Part shown: positions 9,078 to 19,524 of the stretch, piece by piece
Numbering within the stretch: the first letter of the stretch is position 1
Layout of the letters: the number at the start of each line of letters is the position of its first letter
Origin: Symsagittifera roscoffensis
Lineage: Eukaryota > Xenacoelomorpha > Acoela > Convolutidae
Assembly (NCBI RefSeq): GCF_963678635.1
Contig: NW_026971635.1
Span: 1-22,208 of the forward strand
Direction: 5' to 3'
DNA length: 22,208 nucleotides
Notes under the pieces: generated by a model
What the model was told of the DNA's origin: nothing
The model's input: the letters and a program-made list of their open reading frames with translations, nothing else
Databases searched by the model: none
Translations under genes and position numbers: made by a program

Positions 9078-9700
9078 CAGTTTCTTCTTCTACGTCGGGT
9101 AATCAAGGAACAGAGGCTCCTATTAGCATCAAACCAAAGTCCATCAGCATCAAACCAAAATCTACAGTTATTGTCTCCTCCTTTAAGTCTAGCAATTTAG
9201 GAACGGAAATTCCTATCAGCATCAAGTCAAAGGCGCCAACTCCAATAAAGACCCCAGCATGCTCAGATCTTATTCCCATTTCTTCAGACGAGGAATCGTC
9301 AATCTCGAAGTCACAAGTAGGAACTTCATCAAAATTGGTAGCATCGGGCTCTAACACCCAAGATAGTCACGTCATACTTTCGGAACAGGATGGGAATATG
9401 TCTTCATCGTCAAATTCGTCACGGTCCTCATCTCGACGGAAAAAGCAGACTACATTTTATGGTAGTCCTATTAGACATTCAGTTAATGTCATTCAGTCCC
9501 AGTCGACAACTACTCCTCCGTCAACACCTGCCTCTCCGGACAAGAAAGTCCGTTTTGTCGTGTCTGGTTCAGATCGATCAAACCAAGTAGGCCAGTCTAG
9601 GGCAGATATACCCGAGGATTCCGCAGTCTTACATAGGAAATTTATTCGCTTTCCCAAAAAGAGTACTTCCGACTATCCTTCGCGGCGGTCAGATAAATAA
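9029..9700 (+). pseudogene. serine-rich C-terminal tail of pol
   Basis: It is open from 9029 to TAA at 9698-9700, overlapping the previous frame by about 49 bp in the -1 phase, so it is probably the natural end of the polyprotein rather than a separate gene. It is low in complexity: Ser/Thr/Pro/Lys-rich with an internal repeat of SIKPK, a Ser/Arg run followed by RRKK (about 9400-9450, a possible nuclear localisation signal), and two SUMO-interaction-like motifs (VVDLT at 9065-9079; LIPISSDEE near 9269). No transmembrane segment or signal peptide is seen, so it is not an env gene. The stop codon lies inside the first AATAAA of the 3' repeats. Confidence 0.6.
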
Positions 9701-10008
9701 AACTTTTGTTTTTATCGAATTCGGCATTTGGTCCAGAACTTATACAAACTATTGTACCCTGTTCTCGCTACAAACTTTAAACTTCATACCAAATTTCTCT
9801 ATGCAACTTCACGTCGGTCAGATAAATAAAACTTTTGCATTTATCGAATTCAGCATTTGGTCCAGAAATTATACAAACTATTGTACCTTGTTTAAATAAA
9901 ACTTTTGCATTTATCGCATTCAGCATTTGGTCCAGAAATTATACAAAATATTGTATCTTGTTCTTGCTAAAATCTTTAAACCTCATATCAAATTTCTCTA
10001 TATATGAT
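9686..10008 (+). repeat. three tandem 3'-UTR repeats, each with AATAAA
   Basis: Unit 1 starts at 9686 (CGGTCAGATAAATAAAAC), unit 2 at 9815 (period 129) and unit 3 at about 9894 (period 70 from unit 2, which lacks its second half). Each has AATAAA (9696-9701, 9825-9830, 9895-9900) then GCATTTGGTCCAGAA and ATACAAA. Units 1 and 3 both go on to a similar AATTTCTCTAT block. The units are diverged, so the duplication is older than this insertion. Confidence 0.85.
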
Positions 10009-10133
10009 AGTCATTTTCCATGAATCTCTTTGTCTACCTGATGTTCTTCACGGTTTTCATATGTAAGAGCGCATTTAGTAATTTTGTACTTTTAGAGTAA
10101 AGAAATTCAAACACGGTTTGAATTCTTTTTCCC

Positions 10134-10145
10134 GAGAGGGGGAAA
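10134..10145 (+). other. polypurine tract (plus-strand primer)
   Basis: GAGAGGGGGAAA abuts the TG of the 3' LTR and is preceded by a pyrimidine-rich TTCTTTTTCCC. This is the expected site where RNase H leaves the primer for plus-strand DNA synthesis. Confidence 0.9.
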
Positions 10146-10425
10146 TGTGGTGCGTCGTCGTTTAGATTTAAACATGACATCAACAGTGTGCTAGCTATTC
10201 GTGCTAACTTCCATTATCGGTCAAGGTCGTTACCGACCTGCCAATCCATTCTAGTCTTAACAGCATGCGCTCTCTATTCATTCTCTTCAACTTATGAAAG
10301 ATTTAAGTTGTATTTATTTCAATTGTCATGACATAATTTAAATACTAAACTATCTATATTATTTATATGATAACATAACAAGGAGAAGTGATTCTTGTTT
10401 TACAACTGTCTTTCGACGTTTCACA
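10146..10425 (+). repeat. 3' LTR (280 bp)
   Basis: It matches 2957-3236 except at 10179 (A for G, a CpG-to-CpA change that breaks the CRE-like palindrome) and 10388 (G for T). It ends TTTCACA. No AATAAA is present, so how the element RNA is 3'-processed is not evident. Confidence 0.96.
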
Positions 10426-10430
10426 ACCTC
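10426..10430 (+). repeat. target site duplication, right copy (ACCTC)
   Basis: This is an exact match to 2952-2956, directly after the CA end of the 3' LTR. Confidence 0.93.
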
Positions 10431-11688
10431 AAGCACGTCAGAAATTAACAATAGTCGCAACTCAAACTTCGACTTGATAAAACAATAAAACTAAAGCTTC
10501 GCCTCTGTGTAAAACAATATAAGCTCTTATGTTTTTTAATTAATAATGCTGCAGGTCTTTAAGTTCCTGGCATCAAAAAATTCCTCCAAAGAGGCGCTTT
10601 ATTGAATTCATCCCAATTTTCAAAACTTTTTTTTTTCATTTTTAAGTTATTCATGAAAGTTTGTTATGCTTGTTAATTCATTATATTCTAACTTCGATGC
10701 AATTCAACCAATTTCGATATATTTCAGGAAGCTCTTGAGATCCTAATAAACAGTTTTTAAGAGGCGAAATTAATACAAATTGGCGCGTCTTTCAGAACTG
10801 TGACGCCTGTGGCGCTTGTAAGCTTTGTTGCTTTTAGCTAGGATTGCAGTATTGTTTTTTTTTGCGCACCGCCATTTTTTTGTTGTGATGCTGCGAGCTG
10901 AGGCGCATCTTTGTAAAGCATCGGTAATTTTATGTGCTGGTTTTAAAAAAAATTTGAAGTTTTTTGACGTTTGAGACTTTATTTATATCATGAGAAAACT
11001 GGTGAAAATATTGTGAAAATTTGCGCGCCATGAAACCTTGAATAGTTTCCCAAATAATCTCTTTTAACCTAACTTGGTTATATGGTTGAATTGCTTATCT
11101 CAGTACAGATTTGATCTATGTTCAGCTCCGAAGATTTCATCTTATTGACCGTGGCTACTTTTTTCCACTATTCTAGAGGACGATTTGATTTATATTACAC
11201 TACTTTAAATCGGCTTCAACTAGCGCCCTTCTAATCACTGGTAAAATTTGTTAGCGAGTTATTAAAATTAGCCATTGTAAAGTTTTTCATAAAAATCATT
11301 TCTGGTAGCTGCAAAATCCCGCTACGGACCTGAAGCATGCTACCTTAAGCATTCGCATGTCTTGAAACAGACCTGCAGCAGATCTATTTTTTTGAAATAT
11401 AACTGAGCATTTATAAAGCTGAGCTGATGAGGATCTGATTCAGAAACAATGCAGACCAGAATTAGCCCTGATCTGAACCTAGTGCCGAAAAATTTATCAC
11501 ATTCGAATATGTTGAAACTTTGAACTTAATGAAAGTTTTAAAAAATCACAGTGACAAATTGATGATTTGTTCCGACTTCTGAAGAAAGTCACAGATATTT
11601 GTGTGTTTTGTGTTTTTAGACGAGTTTCATGGATCTTTTCTTCATTAGGCGGAGATTGATGACTTGAAAGTACTTGGATTAAAAAACT
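10431..11688. other. gene-less stretch
   Basis: Nothing recognisable as a gene. Between 10590 and 10915 there are several scattered GGCGC/GCGCC words in AT-rich sequence, which may be remnants of an old transposon. I could not delimit one. Confidence 0.5.
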
Positions 11689-11696
11689 GCCCCTTT
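11689..11696 (+). repeat. 8-bp TSD of MITE copy 1, left
   Basis: GCCCCTTT; the right copy at 12125-12132 is ACCCCTTT (7 of 8 match). An 8-bp duplication is characteristic of hAT transposition. Confidence 0.75.
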
Positions 11697-12124
11697 CAGG
11701 GGCGGATCTAGGATTTTCTCGAGGGGGGTGGCGGATTTTCAAAAGTTTTGGAACATTTTGACGACCTTTTTTTTGGCCGACCAAATTGATTTTCCGAGCT
11801 CTCCTAGAGCACTGAAAAGAAGCTGTTTTGGGCCAAATTTTGTCCGCCGCAGGCAAATTTTTGAAAAAACATGTCAAAAAAGCCGTTTTTGGGCACTTTT
11901 TGGAAAATTTTGACAAAAAAATCGAGTTTTTTTGGCGCGCGCTCCCCCTCAAAAATAGTTTCTATTGGTGCCAAAGGCGCCCTTAGAAAAACTTTAGTGT
12001 CGGTCTGCCAAAAATGGATTTCTTAAAAAGTTCCAAAGGGGGGACTCTTTGGGTCCGCAGGGGGTCGAATCCCTAAAAGAAAAAGCGTCCAAACCCCCCC
12101 GCTCCCTCCCAAAATCCACCCCTG
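11697..12124 (+). mobile_element. hAT-like MITE, copy 1 (intact ends)
   Basis: This is a 428-bp element with termini CAGGGGCGGATCTAGGATTTT and AAAATCCACCCCTG forming an imperfect terminal inverted repeat, flanked by near-identical 8-bp duplications (11689-11696 and 12125-12132). It encodes nothing convincing; the open frames in it on both strands arise from A/T runs. It shares internal blocks with the other three copies: CCAAATTGATTTTCCGAGCT, GCCGCAGGCA, GGCGCGCGCTCCCC and CAGGGGGTCGAATCC. It would need a transposase supplied from elsewhere. The hAT assignment rests on the TSD length and the CAGGG...CCCTG ends. Confidence 0.85.
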
Positions 12125-12132
12125 ACCCCTTT
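12125..12132 (+). repeat. 8-bp TSD of MITE copy 1, right
   Basis: ACCCCTTT, one mismatch to the left copy. Confidence 0.75.
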
Positions 12133-12663
12133 GGCTAATAATTCGCAAAAATTTTAGTAATTGACTATTGAAAAAATGGTCGATCTAATTAAAGTGCTTA
12201 TTTTGGTCATCAAACAACAAAATTTTAGAAGCTCATCCAATTGGGATTCCGTAGTTTTTGATTACGCAAAGCAGGCCAAAAACGATACTATTTATAAGAG
12301 TTTTCAGTTCCAATTCCGCAAAAAAAATCGGATCATGATGAAAGTGACAATATTGCCTAATTTCAATCCAAGCTTAAAAAAAAGAGTTACATTTTCACCT
12401 TTTATTCGTTTTTTTTTTCATTTAAAATCAGCACTGTATAATTGTTTGAATTTTTTCCGACGTGAGACTTCACAGTGTTTTTAAATAAATAAAACCCACT
12501 CTACGCCTACCAACCACTTCATGACGTGCATAGAACAAAAGTGCACATTTGTCTTCAGACTTCGTGAAATCCAGTAAAATATTTGTTAAAAAAGATGGCT
12601 GATTTTTTAAAGCGAACCTCTGAAATAGTAATATCTGTATATTTATACCTCTTATTAAATCTT

Positions 12664-12950
12664 TCCCAAATCATTACAACAGCCTATTTTGACCAATTTT
12701 TCTGCGCTACAGTCAAATTTTTAAAAACAAAACAGGTCAAACCCGCGTTTTTTTTTTTTTTTTTTTTTTCGTTTTTTTTTGGCGCGGGCTCCCCACTCAA
12801 AATTAGTTTATATTGGTCCCAAAGGCCCATTAGAAAAGTTTAAGGGTAGGTCAGCCGAAAATGGATGTTTTAAAATAGAACCAAAAGGGATACTCTTTTG
12901 GTAATCAGGAGGTCGAACCGCACCCACAGCCACCTAATTCTGCATCGCTT
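12664..12950 (+). mobile_element. hAT-like MITE, copy 2 (decayed, 5' truncated)
   Basis: It aligns with the inner and right parts of copies 1 and 4: TCCCAAATCATTA, GACCAATTTTTCTGCGC, then GGCGCGGGCTCCCC, AAAATTAGTTTATATTGG, AGCCGAAAATGGAT and AGGAGGTCGAAC. The left TIR is missing and the right end is eroded (CCTAATTCTGC), so no TSD can be read. A long T-run at 12748-12769 has expanded inside it. It lies in the same orientation as copy 1, about 540 bp away. The boundaries are approximate. Confidence 0.7.
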
Positions 12951-15353
12951 GTGTCTCCTAACTTACAGGTTTTCTGGATAGATCCTGCCTGAATATATGC
13001 ATTTGAGGATCATGTCAAAAGATGCATTACAATCAAAAGTTTTTTTATTGTTTAAGTTAATGAATAATTGCTTATTATATTACTCAATTCCAGTAAAAAA
13101 AAAATATGCTAAAAATGCTGTGTTTACGCTTGCGCTTACGCTAGCGTTATCAAACTGGAATATAGATTTTTTGGGTTGAAAACGAGTTTAACAGAATCAC
13201 TTGAATCATTTTACCTTTGATTCATTTGAAATCAAAAGTCAGACATTAATTGACTTATTTGAATCATTTTTTTTTCACTTCTCTTGGCATCTTTTCCTAT
13301 CTTCTCTTTACACGTTATAGGTTGCTTCTTCCTTGGCCAAGAGTTAAAGCAGTTGCTGTTGTACTCTTAGGTTTGGGGTTGGAGTCGTAGCCGGATTTTT
13401 TTTTCTGTACTAAGGAAATTGAAAACATAATTCCGAGAAAAAATAATTGTTGGCTTTTCGTTTGTTCGCTCAGGTTTTGTCGGCTAAATTTCCTCAACGG
13501 ATTTTGCTTGGGCTGTAAACAACTTTCATTGTAGTTGCAAGTGCAATTGTTGTCCATTGTTGTTTATGGTAGGACTTTAAACAGTTTTTTATAAAATCAC
13601 ATTTTTTCGGTTCAACTTGTGTCTGCTCGAAGATTGCCGGTTTTGTTTTTTTTCGTTAACATTGATCCATTGTTGCTGATTTAAAAGTCAAGTGTTTGGC
13701 ATGTTTGCCTGTACTGAACTGCTATCGAGACATATGAAAGTTTATATGACCTAGTTTTTTTTCAAACAGTTTATTTTTGGCTTTTTGTGTTTTTATTTTA
13801 TGTTAGTGTTGTATCGCAAGTGGTGCGCAGTTTTGCTTCGCTTATGTGTACAGTTTTATTTATTTTTTTTCATTATAAGCATTTCTGTCCAGGATATCTC
13901 GAATCAGAAAATTTATTGCAATTTTAATATCACTTTTCAATTTATCTAGCCTTTGAACCTACTTTTCCACCAATCAACCAATCTGTTTTGTTCAAATTGG
14001 GAAACAAAAAACTTAATCAAATTGAATTGAAACGTGGCTCAAACACACTCAAGTAACAGATTAATTTGAAAATAATGCAAAATAACGTTCATAAAAGTTT
14101 TTTTTCACAATTATCTAGGAGGTTCCGATTGTTTTGATTTTTAGCTTATTTCTATTTCGATATCTCAAGTGGTCAGATAAAGTAGCAAATATGCTTGTAT
14201 TTTTTTCGGTCAACTCAACTGAAATATGATTGTGCCTATGTTAAAATCTTTTCTACGGAAACCAACAGTTACTTATGCGCATGGCTGGGTTTTGTATGAG
14301 CAGACCTTTTGGTTCAATAACCTCTGTCGAAAAGATCAACAATTATAAATTCCGCTTTAAAAAGTTAGTGCAGGCAAAAAAAATGAATCTTTTCAGACTA
14401 AATTGATATCATGTGTAGCAATATTTGATTTAGTTCTAGCATTCGATTTAATTTTGGGCGGATTTGAGGTTTTAACAAATTAATTAACCAAACAGTTAGC
14501 CATCCGATTGTATTTTTGAATACGTTTTTCACAACAGTACACCCTAGTTTTGATCGGAGAGAACATGAAAATATATCTGCTTTTTTGACTGTATTTTCAA
14601 AAATAGTCTAAAAAGGTCAGAAAATGGCACTTTTTTACTGTTTTTGTTCAAAAAATTGCTTGAAAAAATACCGGAACAAAAAACTGTTCCTAGTGATTAT
14701 TGGGAACTTCTCAAAAACATTTGTTCAACCAGAGAATCAGGCCGGCAAAATTGTCAAAAATTTTTCAAAATTGGTACGAATCCTGTATGAAACATTTTTT
14801 TAATCAAAACAATAAACCAAATTCATGATCAACAACAATACCTATGTAAACTCCATTCGGTTTTCTCTCCCATGTCAATGTCTGCTTCTCATTTTTGTTC
14901 TCTGAACTGCAAACTGAAAATCATCATTTTTTGTAATTTTTCTGGGATGGATAATTTCCCCTCCCTCTCAAGCAACAAGAACGGATCATGATGAGCCTCG
15001 AACTTCCAATCTTTCTAGGAGAAGCAGAGACTTATCCACTTATTCACCATTCCAATTAATCGTGCTCATCTGATTAAGACTAACTCAAATAATTTTTTTA
15101 CCCTTAATGTAAAAAACGAGCAATTCGCAAAAAAATCTCTTTTTTCTTGAAACTTGTAAACACATGTTTCACGGTTGAAAAATGCAGTGGCATTTTGTTG
15201 GAATGCAAAGCCTTGAAACATTAGGTTTTGATCAAACTGTTGTTATCAATCTTTGGTAGCATTGTTACAGAAAAACTGAAACTCAAGTGCTAAAATTTAG
15301 AGAGAAAAACACGATTAGAACTCGAGCTTGAAAAATAGAATAAGAAAAACGAA
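12951..15353. other. gene-less AT-rich stretch
   Basis: No gene is supported. A minus-strand frame of 80 codons (13315-13557) is Gln/Ser/Lys-rich and has no recognisable domain. Near 13195-13275 the word TTGAATCATTT recurs with inverted forms (CTTTGATT...AATCAAAAG). The rest shows only A/T homopolymers. Confidence 0.5.
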
Positions 15354-17272
15354 TTAAACTTGAGGTTTGTTTTTAATATTTTTGAATATTTGACCGCATA
15401 TAAGTCGATCAAATTATTATCTTCCTTTGGATGACCGCAGTTGAGTTTGGGTTGAGCTCCATAAGCTAAATATGCCTACCATACAATTTCATACATATAA
15501 TACTTCTCAATCAACTTCCATTATAAAAATTGTATGACTAGCATTTATTCCAATTAGTAGAGTTAATTTGTCTGCTGATATTGCAAGAACTGTTTGTCAA
15601 GAACTTGCAAGAAACAAACCAATTTAGTCTGGAATTTAAAAATTTAACAAGTAGCTGTATCAGCTTTGAAGTTTCTCAAGTTTTTGATTTTAGGCCAAAA
15701 TTAGTCACCGGAATGAAACCAAATTTTTTGTGGGGATATCATGAACTCGAGTAAATAATAACTTAGTTTTGGAAGTATTCCAGACAAGCTTACTAAACAC
15801 TACAAATCAGAATTTTATCATGTCTACAAAAAGACAATTTCATCATTTTTTTATGGTTATAAGAAAGTTTTCATGTTCGCATAATAGAATTCCTCATTCA
15901 TTTAGGCGGCTTAGAAAAATATATTTTTGCATAGTGTTGTTTTCTGATAGTTGCAATCCAGGCACAGGTGTTTTTATAACCTACCTGAAGGGATGTTTCA
16001 AGTTACGTTTTCAACCAAAAAATGATTTTGCGAGCCTCTTTGTATAGCATTTACGTCGACTCGCACTAATTAAAAAAGTTAATAATCGATTACACGCCAA
16101 ACTTGAGGTATGTCTCTGTAAATTAATATAGTCATCGAGTATATTCAATTGATGACGGAAACAGTATAATTTTTATAGAAGTATTAAAATGTGTTCTTAC
16201 TTAATTATGAAACATTTATCTTTTTTTTCATTGATTTTTCAAACACTTTTTTTCTAATTTGATGTCTATTATTATTGATTATAATTTAATAAATTTCTGC
16301 AAAATCATCGTGTTAAACTCGATATTTCTTTTTAATATTTTTGAATATTTGACTTTATATATATATCGATGAAACTATTATCGTCATTTGGATGACAGCA
16401 GTTGTGTTTGGGTTGAGCTCCATAAGCTAAATACGCCTACCATACAGTTTCATACATCTAATACTTCTCAATCAATTTCGATTATAAAAATTGTATGACT
16501 AACAATTATTCTAGTTAGTAGAGTAAGTTTCTCTGCTGAAATTAGAAGAACTGTTTATCAAGAACTTACGAAAAGCAAACAATGTTACTCTGAAAAATTA
16601 AAATTTAAAGAAGTAGCTGTATCAGTTTTGAAGTTTCTCAAACTTTTGATTTTAGGCTGAAGTTAGTCACCGGAAAAAAAAAACATTTTTTTTTGGGAGG
16701 GGGATATCATGAGCTCTAGTAAACTACAGTTCAGCTTCGAAAATTTTCAAAACAATGCTTACTAAATACTACCCATGAAAATTTTATCATGTCTACACTA
16801 AAAAACGTTTTCATGATTTTTGTATGGTTATAAGCAACTTTTCATGTTCGCGTATTAGAATCCTTCATTCATTTAGGCGTTTTAGCAAAATATATTTTTG
16901 CATAGCGTTGTTTTCTGATAGTTGTAATCCAGGCACAGGTGTTTTTATAATCTACCTGAAGGAATGTTTCAAGATACGCCCTCAAGCAAAAAATGATTTT
17001 GCGAGCGTCTTTGTGTAGCATTTACGTCAACCCACACTAATTTAAAAAGTTATTAATCGATTATATGCCATATTTGTGGTCTTTCTCTATAAATTGATAT
17101 AGTCATCGAGTATAATCAATTGAAGACGAAAACAGTACAACGTTTTTAAAAGTATTACAATGTACTCTTACTTGATTGTGAAATATTTATTTTCTTTTTC
17201 ATTGATTTTTTTTCTAATTTGATGTCTATTATTATTAATTATAAATGACTAATTTTCCGTAAAATCTTTGAG
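15354..17272 (+). repeat. head-to-tail duplication, two units of about 959 bp
   Basis: Unit 1 is 15354-16312 and unit 2 is 16313 to about 17272. Both begin TTAAACT, then TTTTTAATATTTTTGAATAT, share GGTTGAGCTCCATAAGCTAA (15450 and 16411) and TTCTGATAGTTG with AATCCAGGCACAGGTG, and end near GATGTCTATTATTATT (16261 and 17221). The offset stays at 959-961 bp, so indels are few. In one 192-bp part I count 20 differences, so the duplication is old. A hairpin CATACAATTT/AAATTGTATG (15480-15489, 15527-15536) is kept in unit 2 with a G-T pair. Frames of 92 and 64 codons in equivalent places are not conserved as protein. Confidence 0.88.
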
Positions 17273-17868
17273 TTCTCATCGTGATTATGTTGACAGGTAT
17301 CAGCTTAGAACATATATATAAAAATTTGCTTATATTATTTGCAAAAAGAGCAATATTGTTCTGACTTTAACAAAAAGTTATATTTGCTTGTAGTGATGTG
17401 TTTATTCTGACTAATTTCTAGAAGATTTTTTTACTGAGTATAAGAATTGATCCATGGATCTTTGCAATCTCAGTAGTGTCACTCAAATCACTTTTCTAGC
17501 AAGACTCTACGAGTTTTCTGTAACGAGTTTAATACTAAGTATGTCGCATTTTAAAAATGTTTGAATTGATTTGAGACAGACTAATTGGTCGTAGAAATTC
17601 CATGGACAGTCAAAAATTTATTTGACAAAATTTACCAGTTCACTATTTTGCGGCGCGATCAAACGTTGACTATTCAAGACCGACGCGACTGAAAAAAAAA
17701 CCATCGCAACTAGAGACCGAAAATTAAAAAAAACATCGCAACTGGCAGTACTGAAAAAAATCGCCGCGAGAGGTGCCAATGAACAAAAAACCCTAAGTCA
17801 TAACCCGCTGTGTAAATACGAAAATCAGTCTGAAAGCAGCAGAGGCTGTTTTAAGATTTCTCTCGAAG
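17273..17868. other. gene-less stretch with A-rich short repeats
   Basis: No gene seen. 17680-17795 holds about four irregular units of 22-33 bp, each a short C/G-rich word (GACGCGACTG, CATCGCAACTAGA, CATCGCAACTGGC, CGCCGCGAGAGG) followed by an A-run. Confidence 0.45.
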
Positions 17869-18165
17869 GGCTGATTTCCAGAAATTTCCAAAGTTTTCTG
17901 AGCTCCCCGACATCACTGTTAAGACCCTATTTTGACATACTTTTTTGCGCCGCAGGCAGATTTGTGAAAAAAAACAGGCCAAAAAAGGCGTTTTTGCGCG
18001 CGCTCCCTTCTCAAAAATAGTATATTTGGCACCGAAGCCGTCTTTAGAAAATTTTTAGTGTCAGTTAGCCGAAAATGGATATTTCAAAATAGTACAAAGG
18101 GGCACCATTTGGGCCGGCAGGGGGTCGAATCCTTGTGGGTAGGGCGTCCGTAAATTGGCTGGTGG
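17869..18165 (+). mobile_element. hAT-like MITE, copy 3 (decayed ends)
   Basis: It aligns with copy 1 from TTTTCTGAGCTCC through GCGCCGCAGGCAGATTT, GCGCGCGCTCCC, CTCAAAAATAGTATAT, AGCCGAAAATGGATAT, GGCAGGGGGTCGAATCC and GGGCGTCCG. The left TIR is absent and the right end (TAAATTGGCTGG) has lost the CCCCTG terminus, so no TSD is readable. It has the same orientation as the others. A 60-codon minus-strand frame here is chance. Confidence 0.75.
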
Positions 18166-19516
18166 GAAGCATTTTGCGGCGCAACTTTCAAAACTTTTTC
18201 TAAAGTTTCAGACCTCGATACGTGTATAGTCTTAACTAAAAATAAGCTTTGACTGTTTAATCGAAAAAACAAACTTTCATTCCAATATAATAATCATGAT
18301 CGTTTAAGTTAAATTCAAAAAAGCTTTGGATTTTGATCGAGAACCATTTAAACCCGCAGCTGTTCATGTGAGAGTTATTGATTATACAATAAAGTAAACA
18401 GAAAAAAAAGCGTAAGCAATATATTGGTTTTAGTTTTCATGGCAAATGGAGACCCGGGTTGAGTTCGCGTTGAAAATTAGCGATGCAAAATAAAAAAAAA
18501 ACAGTGATCGCCATTGATGAATTATAGATTTTCATTGCCACATTAGCAAATTTTAACAATAGATTGTCGCTAATTTGGGCAATTTTGGATAATGAAACAG
18601 CGATAAGAAAACCTATGAAAATGAGCAAAAATTGTGAACTACCGGGGTTCGACACGCAACTATCAGCTTATTTGACATGCATGCTATCTCTCAGCCACGA
18701 ATCCTTAGATTATACAAGTTATAGGGTCTATTAACTCACACTCTCATTTGAACGCTACTAGAAGGAGTTGAAATTTCTTGAGTTTTAGCGCTGGTTTTCT
18801 ACGAAATCATTACTGAAATAATTCTGAAATATCACAGGTTTAGCTATGCAAAAAACTCTGAGTTTTATACATGAATCAGCGCTGGAAAATAGCGATCACT
18901 GGGATGCTACAAAAAGAACATAATTAACGGTAAGACTTCAACCAGGGAAGTAAAAGTTGCATTGTTTCTGAAAGAGGATTGATTTCTACCGTTCAGAAGA
19001 AAAAAATGATGGATATTCATCCATGATAATTCCATCTGGTCAATTAATTTCCGAATTCACCCTCTAGTTTCTTGTTAGATGAAAATGTAGGCTCTCATTT
19101 TATGCTCCCCTTGTCTTTTTAATATCTTGTTTTCTATACTCTCTTCACTGCAACCTTTGTGTCGGCCAAGCGTGTTAACAAGAGAATTCAGTTTTAAAGA
19201 AAACAAAATACAATTATAATACATTAGAAGAGTTTAAGTGTCCTTTATAAATAAATTTAAAAAGTTCTTAATGTTGTCAAGAATATTTCTTTTTTGTTAG
19301 GACTAAGTCGGTATGTATTTTTTCTTAAAACTTAAAGTTTTAGACACAAAAAAGAGAGATTATAAGCCATCTGAAACATTGCTTCTACAGCCAGCAAACA
19401 AGGCTAGGTTTTAGTCTAAAGATAAATAACGGATTTTTATGCTACCTTTTTTAAATATGTAAATTTTTCTCCGTTTTTTGATATACGTTATCATATTGGA
19501 AAATAATTCGTATAAA
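18166..19516. other. gene-less stretch
   Basis: No gene is supported. A minus-strand frame at 18437-18655 would encode 72 mostly hydrophobic residues, but it has no homology that I recognise and no promoter or splice context. ATTTTGCGGCGC occurs at 17645-17656 and again at 18171-18182, flanking copy 3. Confidence 0.5.
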
Positions 19517-19524
19517 CAGAGGAC
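19517..19524 (+). repeat. 8-bp TSD of MITE copy 4, left
   Basis: CAGAGGAC; the right copy at 20256-20263 is CTGAGGAC (7 of 8). Confidence 0.75.

Larger units (their letters stand above)
2957..10425 (+). mobile_element. Ty3/gypsy LTR retrotransposon, full length, recently inserted, broken pol
   Basis: This 7469-bp element has identical-length LTRs (280 bp) differing at 2 sites, TG/CA ends, a 5-bp TSD, a PBS, a polypurine tract, and the domain order Gag-PR-RT-RNase H-INT that defines Ty3/gypsy (Metaviridae). RT and RNase H text such as GFYGLTDMP, FLDD and GLGAALEQ is of the kind common in animal gypsy elements. The coding region is more GC-rich than its flanks. It carries a TGA after the protease, three -1 frame changes, and an altered integrase catalytic residue, so this copy is unlikely to move by itself but could be mobilised by intact relatives. 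I could not assign a named clade. Confidence 0.95.

Noticed and set aside
9029-9700. Separate envelope-like or accessory gene after pol
   Set aside because: No signal peptide, membrane anchor or own start codon; it overlaps pol in the -1 frame and reads best as the pol tail.
12060-12072. B-box-like GGGTCGAATCC in the MITE copies, suggesting a tRNA-derived SINE
   Set aside because: The elements have TIRs and 8-bp TSDs and no A box or A-rich tail, which fits a DNA transposon.
13315-13557. 80-residue minus-strand frame
   Set aside because: Low-complexity Gln/Ser/Lys composition with no domain; a frame of this length is expected by chance.
15769-17018. Paralogous small protein frames (92 and 64 codons) in the two 959-bp units
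   Set aside because: Aligned codon by codon over 64 codons there are 14 replacement and 5 silent codon changes, about what neutral drift gives, and the N-terminal part is lost in unit 2. They reflect the DNA duplication.
17645-18182. ATTTTGCGGCGC repeated on both sides of MITE copy 3 as a possible target duplication
   Set aside because: The left copy is over 200 bp from the recognisable MITE start and 12 bp is not the hAT TSD length; probably chance or an unrelated repeat.
18437-18655. Hydrophobic 72-residue minus-strand frame
   Set aside because: Short, AT-driven Phe/Ile/Leu content, no recognisable family, and no promoter or splice context.
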